Assembly (NCBI RefSeq): GCF_030463565.1
Contig: NC_134643.1
Location: 213,456,583-213,520,582 of the forward strand
Direction: 5' to 3'
Length of the DNA stretch: 64,000 bases
Source of the DNA: Pelecanus crispus
Taxonomy: Eukaryota > Chordata > Aves > Pelecaniformes > Pelecanidae
Positions 1 to 11,500 of this stretch are shown here, in pieces. The notes under the pieces are model-generated. The model was given only the letters and a program-made list of their open reading frames with translations, was not told the DNA's origin and did not search any database. The position numbers were made by a program, and so were the translations under genes. Each line of letters begins with the position of its first letter. Within the stretch, counting starts at the first letter, position 1.

Positions 1-2578
1 TTTTACTTAAGGACTTGACTGGGAAGGATGGTATCTATGATTTCATACATTCTCTTACTCTACTCATCAAGTGCTTTTAACACACTTGAATGCTTTTGTG
101 CACAAAGATCCACACTGAACAGGTGGGGTAGTGGGTGATGTGTGATATATTCAGACCCTGTAGACTTTTTTTATCTGTTTTAAAGGAGATGTGCAAACTG
201 TACTACTGTCTTGGAAACCTTGGTTGGTTGTTTGTTTTTCCATAAAAATACAAACCAAGTCATTCAAGTAGAAAATATGACTTTGTCCTTTTGTGTCTGA
301 TGAAGAATCCAGAACATAATTAGGATGGGCACTAAAGTAAAATTTGTTTTCAGGATTCTATTAATTTATTTATTGAGAAATTTGCTCTAAATAACTTTGG
401 AACTCATTTACCTGTTGTTTCCCAGTTTCATTTTCTCATGAAATAGGTAATATAGGGAACTGTTTGATGCACTCTTCCTCCCTTCCACCCTACCTTTATT
501 GTACGTCATTGAGTTTTATATACAAGATAATGAAAAAAACAAGTAGTCAGGTACTAGTGTTGATGGATGACAGTGATTTAAGATCTGGTTCCACCTCTTT
601 ACACATTTTAACACAGCATTTATTCACATAAGCAATGACTTTGAGATCAGGAAGAAGGCAGACTGTCACATTCATCATAGCTCTCAAAACAACAGGTTCA
701 CTCTTTCTCAAAAGCAAAACATCACCAGTCAACGTAATTAACAGAGGAAAAACATAGATCATTTAAATTATTCATTTGGATAAAAACTGAAATGATGGAG
801 GATCAGAAAGGGTTGTCTGATACTTATGACAGTGGCATTAGTGTTAGAATTCCTCTTGCTTGAGAGTGTTTCTGCTCAGCACTCCTTGTGAGCAATGGGT
901 AAGAGTAATATTAACCAGAGTAGGTCATATGCAAGATAATTCATTTTTTAAAATGACCTACTCTCTGTTTTAGGATGTTGAGAGGTACTTGCCTCATGAA
1001 GAGGGACATCTAGGAGTAAAATAATATGGAGATGATGAGCTGTGATGGCCTATATGAGAAAGTGCACAATTTTGATTATCTCCATGTGTCACAGTGTGTC
1101 AAATTCAGTAGCCACAACCTCTGTTTGACATTAGCTATGTAGCAAGGGGGGTGAAACCAGAGAACCTGCTCTTGCAGAGATCCTCCTTCTTTTGTAAGCA
1201 GCCACAGACAGTCCAATGACCTTAAATATCTGGTACCATGCTGAGATTCTAGATACATCTGAAGTTCATCAGTGCTCAAATGAGCAGCTTGATCTTTGTA
1301 GAGAAACTTGTAGCAGAAACTTTGTAGAGCATCTCCAAAGACTCTTTTCTCTCTTTTTCAATTTTTTCCCCCTTTTCACATCAATGCATGTTAAAAAGGT
1401 TGGAAGCTTAAGTTATTTTAAAATGGTAGATAGATGATAGATGTTACTAACAAACCCATGCTTTCAGGTAATGGCACAAGATTATTATTTTTCCACTAGA
1501 ATAAAAAAGATGGCAATTTTAAGTACCTAATTCATGTACCTGAATTAAGAGTCAGTCACCTCATACAATCAATGTTGAGAAATGGCCACATCTGATGGGA
1601 TGAAATCACCTTTTGGAGATGACTGTATCTCCCTTAGCTATATAGGAGAATGTCCATAACCTAGGTGCCCTTACTCAGATGTATAAAGTTAAATAAAACT
1701 TTCAATTCATTGTAAACTATACAGGGAGCATAGACATTGATCTTAGGGTACTTAAAATTACCTGTTGAACCCAGCATCTTCCCCTACTTTTCCTCCCATT
1801 GTCCCCAGATTAAATGTGCATTGATAATAAAAGGGATGGCTTATCCAGCACAAGGGTATTCAGAGCTTTCATTCAAAGTATGCTTGTCATTTATTTTTCT
1901 TATTTGGCTGTGGAGTGTTATTTGTGTGGGTCTAGTCTCCTATAAAAGCTGTTGCAATTCCTTTTGGTTTTTTTCATTGGCTGTTTTTATCAGTTTTGTG
2001 TTGTTTTCCTTCTTGCAGCATCCTTCCTTTCTTTTCCCTGGGCACCCTTCCATTCCCTCCTCCAGGGTTACCATAGAAATATGCAGTCACAAATTTCAGC
2101 AGAGAAACTCAGGCTGAAGCAATAAAATGAAATGTCAGGAAGAACTACTTTGCAAAAGTCACAAAACAAATTGTACATTTGGATAATTATTAATTATGTG
2201 ATATTTTTACAGAATTTGGGCATAGCTGTAGGAGCTTGCTTTTAATGTTGTGCTTTTAGTTGGTACTCCACTATCTGCATTAATAGCATTGGCAATAAAT
2301 ACACTGATTTGAAGCGTATCAGCTTGGCAAGCCCTTTTATCTTCTGCCTGCAGTATTCATTTTAAACAGCTACAAAAATAAAACTTGGCACTTTCCAAAA
2401 TAAGACTACAAACAAAGCTAAATATACTATGCACAGTATACATCTAAGTGTGACACAAAACACTTCATTGGTTACATGTCGGTAATTGTGAAAAGGCAAG
2501 GCAGAAGAGTTCCCCTCGTGTAAGACTTTTGGAATTAACTGCCTGTCCTTGATCTAGATATTAGGATATAAAACTTAC
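1..2578. other. Non-coding AT-rich DNA, nothing recognised
   Basis: I see no gene, RNA or repeat family that I can name. Open frames at 547-762, 1076-1279, 1216-1437 and 1737-2117 are short, unrelated to any protein I know, and the longest (126 codons) is rich in Phe, Leu and Ser, as expected for translated T-rich DNA. The stretch is compatible with intergenic or intronic bird DNA. Confidence 0.5.
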
Positions 2579-2604
2579 GGGGGGTGGGGTGGGGTGGGGG
2601 GGGG
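2579..2604 (+). other. G-quadruplex motif with single-T loops
   Basis: Four G-runs of 6, 4, 4 and 9 bases are separated by single T bases. This matches the consensus for a very stable parallel G-quadruplex (four runs of at least 4 G, 1-nt loops). It lies about 20 bases upstream of an A-rich run at 2622-2632 in AT-rich DNA, with no gene beside it, so it may be only a G-rich microsatellite. Folding is inferred from the sequence. Confidence 0.6.
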
Positions 2605-3138
2605 AACCCAAAACATTTCTTTAAAAAAAAAAGGCTGTTTACTGCTAGATGTAAGGACAGTAAAAATATATTTTGTCACTAGATATATAGCTAGTTAAAC
2701 TATTCATTGCAAAGCCTGATTCTTAGTATGATGTATAGTGAACTGACCTCAGTTTATGTAAAACGTATTTGATGTGCAACAGTGCTACGGTACCAGTTTG
2801 AAGTGGCAATTTTCAGCCCTGTAATTATTGGCTGGCTGTTCAGTTTGAGAGTTCATTCTTCACTTGTTAGGGTGTCTCATTGGTCACCTATTGGTTTTGC
2901 TTGTAGATTAGCTGTTTGGAACTCTTAAAATAGCTGAATTATTAATATGATCCTATAAACAGCACTGAGTGAAATATCATTAATTTATTCTTGATATATA
3001 TATATACACTAATTCTACACAGAAAAAATATCTGAGAAATTTTTCTGTTTCATCATTTACAGTTCTAGTTAATGGAAAAAATCATGTAATTATTTATGCA
3101 GGAAAGAAAACATAATCCTAAAAAAAAATTAACATGAT

Positions 3139-3313
3139 ATCATAGAATCATAGAATGATTTAGGTTGGAAAAAACCTTTAAGATCATCAAGTCCAGCCAT
3201 TAACCTAACACTGCCAAGTCCACCACTAAACCAATTAAGGGTAGAGTAGTAATTAATTACATGTTTCCTGGCTTGGTGGTTGGATATTTTTTAATGAAAT
3301 TAAAACTAGGAAT
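3139..3313 (-). repeat. Short CR1-tailed repeat, copy 1
   Basis: Read on the minus strand, the last ~85 bases are a typical CR1 3' end (GGTTAATGGCTGGACTTGAT, then the CCAACCTAAAT block) finishing in ATTCTATG tail repeats near 3139. The preceding ~90 bases (minus-strand start ATTCCTAG, then a TTCATTAAAAAAT block) are not like the CR1 3' region seen at 44622-44943. The same 5' half joined to the same tail recurs at 28100-28283, starting at the same base. It is either the 3' UTR of a CR1 subfamily I do not recognise or a short non-autonomous element mobilised by CR1. Confidence 0.7.
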
Positions 3314-3904
3314 TTTTTAAATTTTTGTTTTTTCCAAGAAAGTGATTTATTTCCATTTGTCCTTACAAGTTAAAGACAGTATGCTTTTCATTAAAAAACA
3401 GTATCATGTACTATTTAGAAAATGATTACACCTTTCTTGTCAAAGAAAATACACCGAAATATGACCTCGTCTCTACCTTTTAAGGATAGGTGGGTTGGTT
3501 TCTTTCTTTTTTAAAAGTCATTCTCACAATGTATCAGCAGAAAATATATATAGGTGAGGATAAAGTTACCAGCAAATGGGTAAACGTTCCTGTATAATTA
3601 GACATACATTAACAGAGGAACTCATCCACCAACTAGTGCTCCATTGGCTCTTCTGCCTTTTCTGCAGGTTCAGCAGCAGGTGGAGCAGGCTTTCTCTGTG
3701 GTATCTCCTCAAGACTTTCTAGGAATGGTGTGCCATGACCCAAACTGGGCTGCCCAGAGAGGATCATGGAGGTTCTGTGATTCCCTTGCGCTAAATTAAG
3801 GTGAAATGACACCAAACTATCAATTAAACACTTTATTGATGGTAAACACCAACCTGAACTTGGAAAGCATAATGGTAGACAACCCAAACCAGGAAAGCGC
3901 AATG

Positions 3905-4062
3905 ACAGGCAACGTGGGTTATAATTCAAATGCTTATAAGAGGAAAGAAAAAGGAAGAAAGAGGATAGAAAGAGAGATCACCACAGGCAACGTGGGTTAT
4001 AATTCAAATGCTTATAAGAGGAAAGAAAAAGGAAGAAAGAGGATAGAAAGAGAGATCACCAC
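3905..4062. repeat. 78-bp tandem duplication inside the LTR
   Basis: Two adjacent copies with a period of 78 bases (3905-3982 and 3983-4060) appear identical over their length. Each contains AACGTGGGTTATAATTC followed by a purine-rich GGAAGAAAGAGG tract. On the LTR's own strand they lie between the TATA box and the polyadenylation signal. Identity of the copies suggests a recent duplication or an assembly artefact. Confidence 0.9.
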
Positions 4063-4319
4063 CCTTGGATCCCATGATGTCGATGGCAGCCCTCCGGTGG
4101 TGGGCGCGCTGCTATTGGAGCACAGGCAGTCCGGCTGCACTGGCAGCGCCAGCACTGGGTGGGGGGGGTAGGTCCAGAGCAGCAACAGTGTGGAGTCCTC
4201 CGGTGGCAGGGGTGCATACATGGCTCCTCAAAGTTGTGTCTTTTATAGGCCAGTCCCCACCTCTAGTCTTACCCCCCTTGAGGCTTGTTCCAGAATGTTC
4301 TTCATCTTCTGCACAGGTA

Positions 4320-4350
4320 CCACTGGGGGGTGGTGGTGGTGGTGGTGGTC
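4320..4350 (+). repeat. GGT microsatellite within the LTR
   Basis: A run of about seven GGT/GTG units follows a G-run (CTGGGGGGTGGTGGT...). It lies upstream of the minus-strand TATA box of the solo LTR and generates spurious poly-Gly and poly-Thr open frames. Confidence 0.8.
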
Positions 4351-5354
4351 ACAAGGGGTCTTTTGAGTGGTTGTGAGCCCCTTCCCCAAATGAACCCTGC
4401 ATGACCTTTGGCCATCAGAGGGCAGAACTGTGAATTCTCTGACAGGCCTCCTGGCTCCCTCTCAGTTGGCTTCTCACCTGTGGTGCTATGCAGACCCCAA
4501 TTTATCACTATGGAGGCCTTAACTTGTCTCTATGCAGACCTTAATTTGTCTCACCATGATGTTTGAGACATTAACTCTTTCAGTCCCTCGTATGGTACTA
4601 CATTATCATGGTCATAGATGGTAAACTCCATGTCTTTGCCAACAATTCCAATGGAAACATTCTTGGTGGTCAGATCCTGTTCAGCAGGCAGTCTCTCTCA
4701 GGGCATTCAGTCCGTGTTTTACTATCTCATTTAGATTATAGTCAGTAAATTCAATCATGTGTCTCACCAAATAAGTTCGTGCTGACTGGATGAGCACCAA
4801 TGGACATTGCTTTTGTAGTCAAACTAGTTTGCAGAGGAACAAGTCTGGAAGATGTGAGGACCCATATCATCATAACCCGCAATAAGCAGTCCTACGCCAT
4901 ATGGTATTCTGCCATAATGCTGTGTTGGTATCTGGGTTTTTCTTCCAATTAGTGACACTAGGCGAGAAACTGAAAGAGGTCTATCAAACACAAATCTAGA
5001 ATCCAGACACTCCTGACGCGTGAAATTGCACAAGAGTCTTCTATCAGCAGTAAGTCCAGCAACTGAGATACCAATATTGTTGTCAATGTACAGGACTTTT
5101 TTCTGATGAGCTGCCAGGTCAGACTGTGCTCTCTTTAGAGCAATGAGAATGGCATGCGTTTTCAATTTCAGCCCCACAGTGGCTGAGCCTTGTTTCACAG
5201 CTTCCATGGCATATTTTATTTGATGAATTTGGCCCTGAGGGCTCCAAACTGTGACATCATTGTCATACCTGTTGCGAAACATCTTCCTTCCCCCACAGCG
5301 GCGTGGGCTGCGGGGCAGTGAGTGGGGACCGCTCCAGCAGCGATCACTCTGGAC

Positions 5355-7699
5355 TGGAAGACTTTTTTGAATACTTCTGGTACCAATTCTTGGATCTTGA
5401 AAATGTTACTGGATAATGTTATATACATTAGAAGACAACATCTGAAGGCATCTTTTGTCTTTTTTGGAGTGAAATACAAGTATAAGCTTATTGTTTCTCA
5501 CAGTGCAGGTGGTGAAAACATTTGGGTTAGTATTACTCATATTTAAATATAAAAAATCTTGGGAGGGGAAGAAAAAAGGTAAGGTGTAATTGTCCACAAC
5601 TGAAATTAGAATGAAATTTAGATTAATTTAACCCTTCCAAAATAACTGTATATGGAATTGGGAAAAAAGATAGAACTCTTACAAATTTTAAATATAAAGA
5701 AATATTTGTCTTAGTTACTTTTATATCATGTTTCCCTTCTTAACTTTAATTTCTTTAAATTTTGCAAAATTTAAAACAAAATGTTGCATTCACACAAAGA
5801 TTTCCAAAATGACCAATAAAAACTTGAAATGTAATTTTTCAAAAGTTTCAAAATTGTAAAGGATACCTTGACTTAAGAGAGTGACAGTCATGAACACAAT
5901 TTCTAGAAAAAACTGTTTCAAAAGTTGGAATATTTCAATTAAACATAAAAAAAATTATGAACAGAATTGTTTTAAGGTACCGAATAATTTTGAGTGCTTC
6001 ACCTCAGTGCTTAGTGTGTTTCAAAACTGTCACTTCAAAACTGAAGAACTCAAAATTAGAGGTCAAAGTGCTGTTCAATTCCATATTGTATAGGAAGTCC
6101 TTCCTTTATTTGTTTTTTTGCCAAGAAAAATGTAGCAGGAATGGAAAACCTGATTGAATATTCATAAAAATTCATGGATATTCAGTATTCATGTTTAGCT
6201 CTTAATATTAGACTTTCTTCATGAAAGAGTACCATGAAGGTAAAGGGTACCTTTATCTTCAAAGGGTATAATAGAAGTCCTCATGTTTTAAAGCTGATCT
6301 AAAAAAACCTACCAGAATTAGGGAAAGAGCCTTAGCCCTTAATGAAACAGTCAAGTCATATTGGTTTGTGTCTGTTGGTTACTAAATGTTATAGACCTCC
6401 TTGGTGGCTCAGATGATATATGGCAAATTGTCAAAATGAAATAATTTGTTCACAAAATCACAGGAAGCAGAAGGGGAAAGGAGTCTGTGAATTCACTGAA
6501 CAAAACTCTGTCTTCCCCTGCACATCTCACACACGGGATCAGACTCCTGACTGATGTTTACCTAAGCTGCTTCTTACAGACACTTTAAGATGCATTTTCT
6601 GCCAATATCTTTTGCAAATTATTTAAAGTTTTGTTGTACTTACTGCTAAGAAGTCTTACCTTAATGGTTAAACTAAGGGCTGTGGTAGATTTGCCTTGGC
6701 AGACAAAATTAGATAGATGAAGCTGTTAAAGCACTGAAATGTTTGTCTCTTCCCCTGTCCATTAATGCAGGGATGCCTGATACCACAAGTGATCAGCCTC
6801 TGAGTTATCACAGCATTCAGTCCAGTACATTAAGGTAAATGAAAACTAGATGTCTGATTTTAATCTTCTGCCACAAGCCTGTCAGAGTCCTAAATATCTT
6901 TTGCTGCAATACAAGACTATTGCTTCTTATCCTAGCTTCAGTGAGCATGGGGAGCAATTTATTATTTCTGTTATGCCACTTCTTCTTATGTATTTGAAGA
7001 CTAAGAAAGATGCAGAGTTTTAAAGTGTAGATTTGTCTGACTGCCCACAATGAATTGTGTGTCAATACTTCAAGAAAAAGCTGGGAAGAATAAAACGTGG
7101 GATTAGGGCAAACCATAAGGCCAGTGAGCCCTCCACAAAGGTTACGTGTGGAGTCTTCTGCCAGTGATGAAGGGGGAGTTTCATGTCTCATGTTGTTTGT
7201 GAAGTGTACTGTGAGGCAGATGAGATAGGTAGCTGGCTGGTTTTTGTGAAAATCTGTCTTTGGGTTAGGCAGTTTTAGCATAGGTGCTGGAGTTGTTCTC
7301 ACATGATTATTAGGAGCCCCTTTAATACAATGCCAAACTGCATGATTTGACTTAGGGATACAGCACTCCTTGAATGAGTCATCCTGGTGCCAGATGTTTG
7401 AATGCTCTGGAGATTCAGAGATATCTTTACTGAGTGCTTATATTATGTCTAACTAGGATACAGGAGAGGCTGGAGTATTTATCTAAGGCAGAGAAGAGTG
7501 CACTGAGAAAAGCTAGAAAGAGACAAGGCTGAGAATATGGGATGCAGCAACGTTTGTTTAGTCATCTTTCCTTAAAAATAAAACTACTGAGAAAGAAAGA
7601 AGAGAAAGATGACAATATATCAGAAACATATAGCTAAATTAGTAAAGGGAAATCATTATGAATTCCATGCCATTGACCTGCAGCACAACTCGCCAACAC
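5355..7699. other. Non-coding AT-rich DNA, nothing recognised
   Basis: This follows the 5' end of the PSMA1 retrocopy. The longest open frame is 161 codons on the minus strand (6817-7302); it has no motif I recognise and no codon pattern that convinces me. No RNA gene or named repeat was seen. Confidence 0.5.
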
Positions 7700-8520
7700 T
7701 GCTGCAGTACAAGGGGACAGGGAATGGGGGTTGCGGTCAGTTCTCACACGGCTCTGCCACTCCTTCCTCAGGTGAAGGACTCCTTGCACTCTTCCCCTGC
7801 TCCAGCATGGGGTCCCTCCGATGGGAAACAGTCCTCCATGATCTTCTCCAACGTGGGTCCTTCCCACAGTCTGCAGTTCTTCATGAACTGCTCCAGCGTG
7901 GGTCCCTTCCATGGGGTGCAGTCCTTCAGGAGCACACTGCTCCAGTGTGGGTCCCCCACAGGGTCACAAGTGCTGCCAGAAAACCTGCTCCAGTGTAGAC
8001 TCCTCTCTCTCTCTCTCCACAGGTCCACTGCTCCTGCCAGGAGCCTGCTCCAGCGTGGGCTTCCCATGGGGTCACAGACTCCTTCAGGCACATCCACCTG
8101 CTCCAGCATGGGGACCTCCCCAGGCTGTAGGTGGATATCTGCTCCCCCGTGGACCTCCATGGGCTGCAAGGGGACAGCATGTCTCACCATGGTCTTCACC
8201 ACAGGCTGCAGGGGAATCTCTGCTCCGGTGCCTGGAGCACTTCCTCCCCCTCCCTCTTCATTGACCATTCTGCAGAGTTGTTCCTCTCACATATTCTTAC
8301 TCCTCACTCTGGCTGCAGTGTATAGGGCTTTTCCCCCCCGTCTTAAATATGATATCCCAGAGGCGCTGCCACCACCACTGATTGGCTTGGTCTTGGCCAG
8401 CAGTTGGAGCCAGCTGGCATTGGCTCTGTTGGACCTAGGGGAAGCTTCTAGTAGCTTCTCACAGAAGCCACCCCTGTAGCCCCCCCTGCTACCAAAACCT
8501 TGCCACGCAAACCCAATACA
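7700..8520 (-). mobile_element. Truncated LTR (second family), copy 1
   Basis: The stretch aligns by eye, nearly base for base, with the right-hand ~820 bases of the longer copy at 23872-25020. On the minus strand it begins TGTATTGGGTTTGCGTGGCA, the TG start of a bird LTR I recognise but cannot name exactly. It lacks the last ~325 bases of the LTR. Inside are degenerate repeats around CTGCTCCAGCGTGGG spaced about 40-60 bases. GC content is well above the flanks. Open frames up to 273 codons on the plus strand are by-products of this GC-rich antisense sequence. Confidence 0.75.
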
Positions 8521-11500
8521 CATAGCCACCTCATAATTTTAAGTTCTCTGCATAGACCTTGTCTCACTCTTAATCGGAATGTACTGTTCACTGAGCTATC
8601 TCAGTTTTCTAGAGTGTTGAGTAAAAGTTTGTTTCAAGTTTCTTTCAAGAGCATACAAGTTATTGAAAGGTGTTCACCTGGGAATATCAGCCTGAGCAAT
8701 GTGTTGTTTATGTTTCACAGGAGGCCTGTGCAAGCAGAAGCAATGAGTGGGCAGTGTCTGGGGATTTATAAATTCAGAAAAATATATCCTTTTTTGGTAA
8801 CTGCACTGATATCAGTCATAAATACATATATTCTGCCTTTTAGTTATTTCTGTAAAGTAGAGATGGAACTAAATCAATTGTATTTTACAAATGTTTGTTG
8901 TTTTGTTCACTGTGCAACCAGATAGGATGGTTTGTGATGTTACAAAGGATCATCATAAATATGTGGAAGACACTGCAGTCCTTATGGCCAGAAGATGTGT
9001 GTGACTCTAGGGAATAGCAGAAATTCAGAATGTCAGTCACAAGGAGACAAATGGCAGATGTGGGAGTCCAGCCCTCAGGAGAAATGAAGGTTACAAACCC
9101 ATCACAAACAACCACCAGAGAAGTCAAGAACCAATAAGATTGTTGATATCTAAAGTTCTCTTACAGTTACTTCCTTAAACTAAGGAGGTGATGAGATGGC
9201 TTCCCATCATCAACCCATTCGCAAGGATACATGGCAATGGAAGAAGGGTTCTTCAGGATTTCAGCAAGCCACATACCAGCTCATCACAACTACATGCCTT
9301 CTTCAGGCAATGGGAAATGGACTAGACTAGGATAGCCTACTGTGGACATGTTGTTAAGACTACAAGTGAACTCTCAGGCTGCTAAGGAGTCCCTGGCTCA
9401 GGATAAGTGATTGAGCAGGAGGAGGAAATCTGCTGGACAGGACACTAGAAGTTGCTGAACATAACAAGTACCAGTGTGGGAAGCAGACACAAGTTAGAGC
9501 TGTGAGGGATGGCTGAATCTCACAGGTGGTTAAGTGGGAAGTATGTGACAAACTGCCAAACTCCACAGATAATTGGGGGGGAGCATTGGGAACCTTGGGG
9601 GAGTACAATATTGTAAGGCCAACAGCACCCAGGTAACTGTCAGTAATACCATATAATGCCAAGATTGCCTAGGTAACAGTATCAGAAATAACATATTTGG
9701 GTATGGATGAAACAGAACTAGGAGCAGTTGGGAAAAAAGAAGTTATGTGTTGAGTTGTTCACCTGGAAGGAAAAAGATACAAGGGTGGTGAAAAAGAAGG
9801 CCAAGAAAGGGGAAAGGGATGCTCAGAGGAAATGATGTGAAGGTGGTGTATGGGGGTGCTTGCAGGGGGCCCTGCACTTGCCTGCAGCAGCTGGAGCAGA
9901 ACAGGGAACCGAACCCTCTGGTCTGACCTTGAAGCAAGGGCTGGGCCTGCACCCATGGTCAGTGGGTCTGGGATGCGTACGGGATGGGTGCTTTCCTTCT
10001 CCAGTAAGGGAACATATAGATTTATGGATCAAGCACCCAGTATCACTGTGTCAGTGCCTATTCCAGGCCTCATGGCATCAGCAGCCACCCACCTTGTCAT
10101 AATGCAAGTGGGTTTTTTTCCTCAAATAACTTCAAAACTTATCACCCCTTCATTCCAAGGCATCAGCAGGACATAGACTTCTCATTTACAAGCACCTGAT
10201 ATTTGAGGTCAGTTTGCTCTTTGATCACTAGCCTATCTCCTTCACTGGGATGGCAATAAGATGCTGTGGGAACCCTTTCTAAGTGACAGGTTTTGTCCCC
10301 AGTGTTCTCTTTAGTGAAGCTCTTCAGTTCACCCTCATGCTCCGTATTCCCAAGCCACTTGTATGGTATCAGCTTATCAGTTGTTCCTCTGCTCTAACAT
10401 GAACCAGACTCTTCCATCTCTTGGAGCTGCCCTTTCAGGACTGTGCAAAAAGTCTGTGAAAGAGAACAATCTATTAAAACAAGTCCTTTTTAAAAACCAA
10501 ACCAAACCAAACCAAACAAATCAACAACAAAAAACCCACAAAATCCCCCAAAGAAACAGAGAGACAAAGCATAAAAAACACAGAAGACCAACATACGTGT
10601 TATTATCCCACCTGAGCTTCAGGCTGTACTTGTAAGTTTATTCAGAAACACTAAATTCTGAATCTTATCTATCCAGGAGAGAGGGTGCAAAAGCAACTAC
10701 GTACCCAAGCTATATCTGAATTTGTCTCATTGTAATCGTCACTGAAAATTCCTTGCTGAAGTTCACAGATTGTCATTTTATCATCTTCAGAAGCACCCTG
10801 ACCCACCACAAGCACTTAATTGGTCACCCCTCCCCACTTTTTCAGCAGTTGAGTCAGCAGCAGTCTTCCAACAGTTTTTTTTACTGTATTGTCCACTAAT
10901 TTTCTGCAGCAGAACTACAGTCATTACCTGATTTCTGCATAGGCAAGTCAGGCTCCAGAACAATTAAAACTGTAATATTCTGTATAAAAAAAATACAACA
11001 CACTCTTCAAGTTAACAGATTTTTATACACTATTCATAAAAATAATATGTTCTTGGTAGACTCCAGACTGAAATTCAAGCAAAGAAATCCAATCCTACTT
11101 CCTCAGAAAATGATAGCTCATTTCATATCAGATGGATTTTATCTGTAAAGAAACATGAAAGTTCCACACAGCAAAGAAATTATACTGTGATAAGGCGGGG
11201 AATGAGTCAAATTAAACAATTCTCCATGCAGACACTGAAAGAGACCATGCCGAACTATTGCAGTTATTTATAGCACAGCTCTGTTAGATGACCCCCCATT
11301 TAGCTGGACACTCCCTTGGCTGCTTTATTTGAGTCTTGCTGCTCTACACACACGCGTTCCTATGCTTCCTTTGGTCTGGGAGGTTTCCTGGCATGTTCAC
11401 AGCACATATGCTTTTGTTATCTCACCACAGAAATACGATTATGTGGACCAGGTGGCATCCTCCCACAAAATGGGTGCTGATGCCTATCTCACCCCTCCAT

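Larger units (their letters stand above)
3730..4591 (-). mobile_element. Solo LTR inserted in the PSMA1 pseudogene
   Basis: This ~860-bp block interrupts the PSMA1 retrocopy just before its last ~30 codons. The 5-bp sequence ATGGT borders both sides (3725-3729 and 4592-4596), as expected for a target-site duplication. On the minus strand it has a TATAAAA box (4241-4247) and, about 400 bases downstream, an AATAAA signal (3832-3837), which is the order of an LTR promoter and polyadenylation site. No internal retroviral coding sequence is present, so it is a solo LTR. The family is not certain; the exact edges may be off by one or two bases because short repeats blur them. It is younger than the pseudogene it splits. 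Confidence 0.75.
3633..5282 (-). pseudogene. PSMA1: Processed pseudogene of proteasome subunit alpha type-1
   Basis: PSMA1 is a non-catalytic outer-ring alpha subunit of the 20S proteasome. From the ATG at 5280-5282 the minus strand is open for 152 codons with clear PSMA1 homology (starts [20 protein letters not shown]; includes [20 protein letters not shown]). Codon 153 is a stop (4824-4826) where the parent has Tyr. Homology continues in shifted frames to about 4597 (AMSIGA-like and [14 protein letters not shown] segments), is interrupted by an LTR, and resumes for the C-terminus at 3633-3730, ending AEKAEEPMEH. No introns are present although the parental gene has many, so this is an mRNA retrocopy. 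GC-rich 5' UTR-like sequence extends to about 5350 and 3' UTR-like sequence to about 3510, where the minus strand has a possible decayed A-tail. The stop, frameshifts and insertion make a working protein very unlikely. Confidence 0.93.

Noticed and set aside
1737..2117. 126-codon plus-strand frame with hydrophobic stretches
   Set aside because: Phe/Leu-rich translation of T-rich DNA, no known motif and no splice or start context.
3905..4062. CRISPR-like or satellite repeat
   Set aside because: Only two adjacent copies without spacers, inside an LTR of a vertebrate genome.
4065..4508. Overlapping frames of 68-121 codons on both strands
   Set aside because: They come from the LTR inside the PSMA1 pseudogene and its GGT microsatellite.
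6817..7302. 161-codon minus-strand frame
   Set aside because: No recognisable motif, ordinary AT-rich composition; length is reachable by chance in this much sequence.
7658..8479. Plus-strand frame of 273 codons
   Set aside because: It lies within the LTR on its antisense strand; a parallel frame exists in the second copy at 24127-24978 with indels, and the peptide is made of translated LTR repeats.
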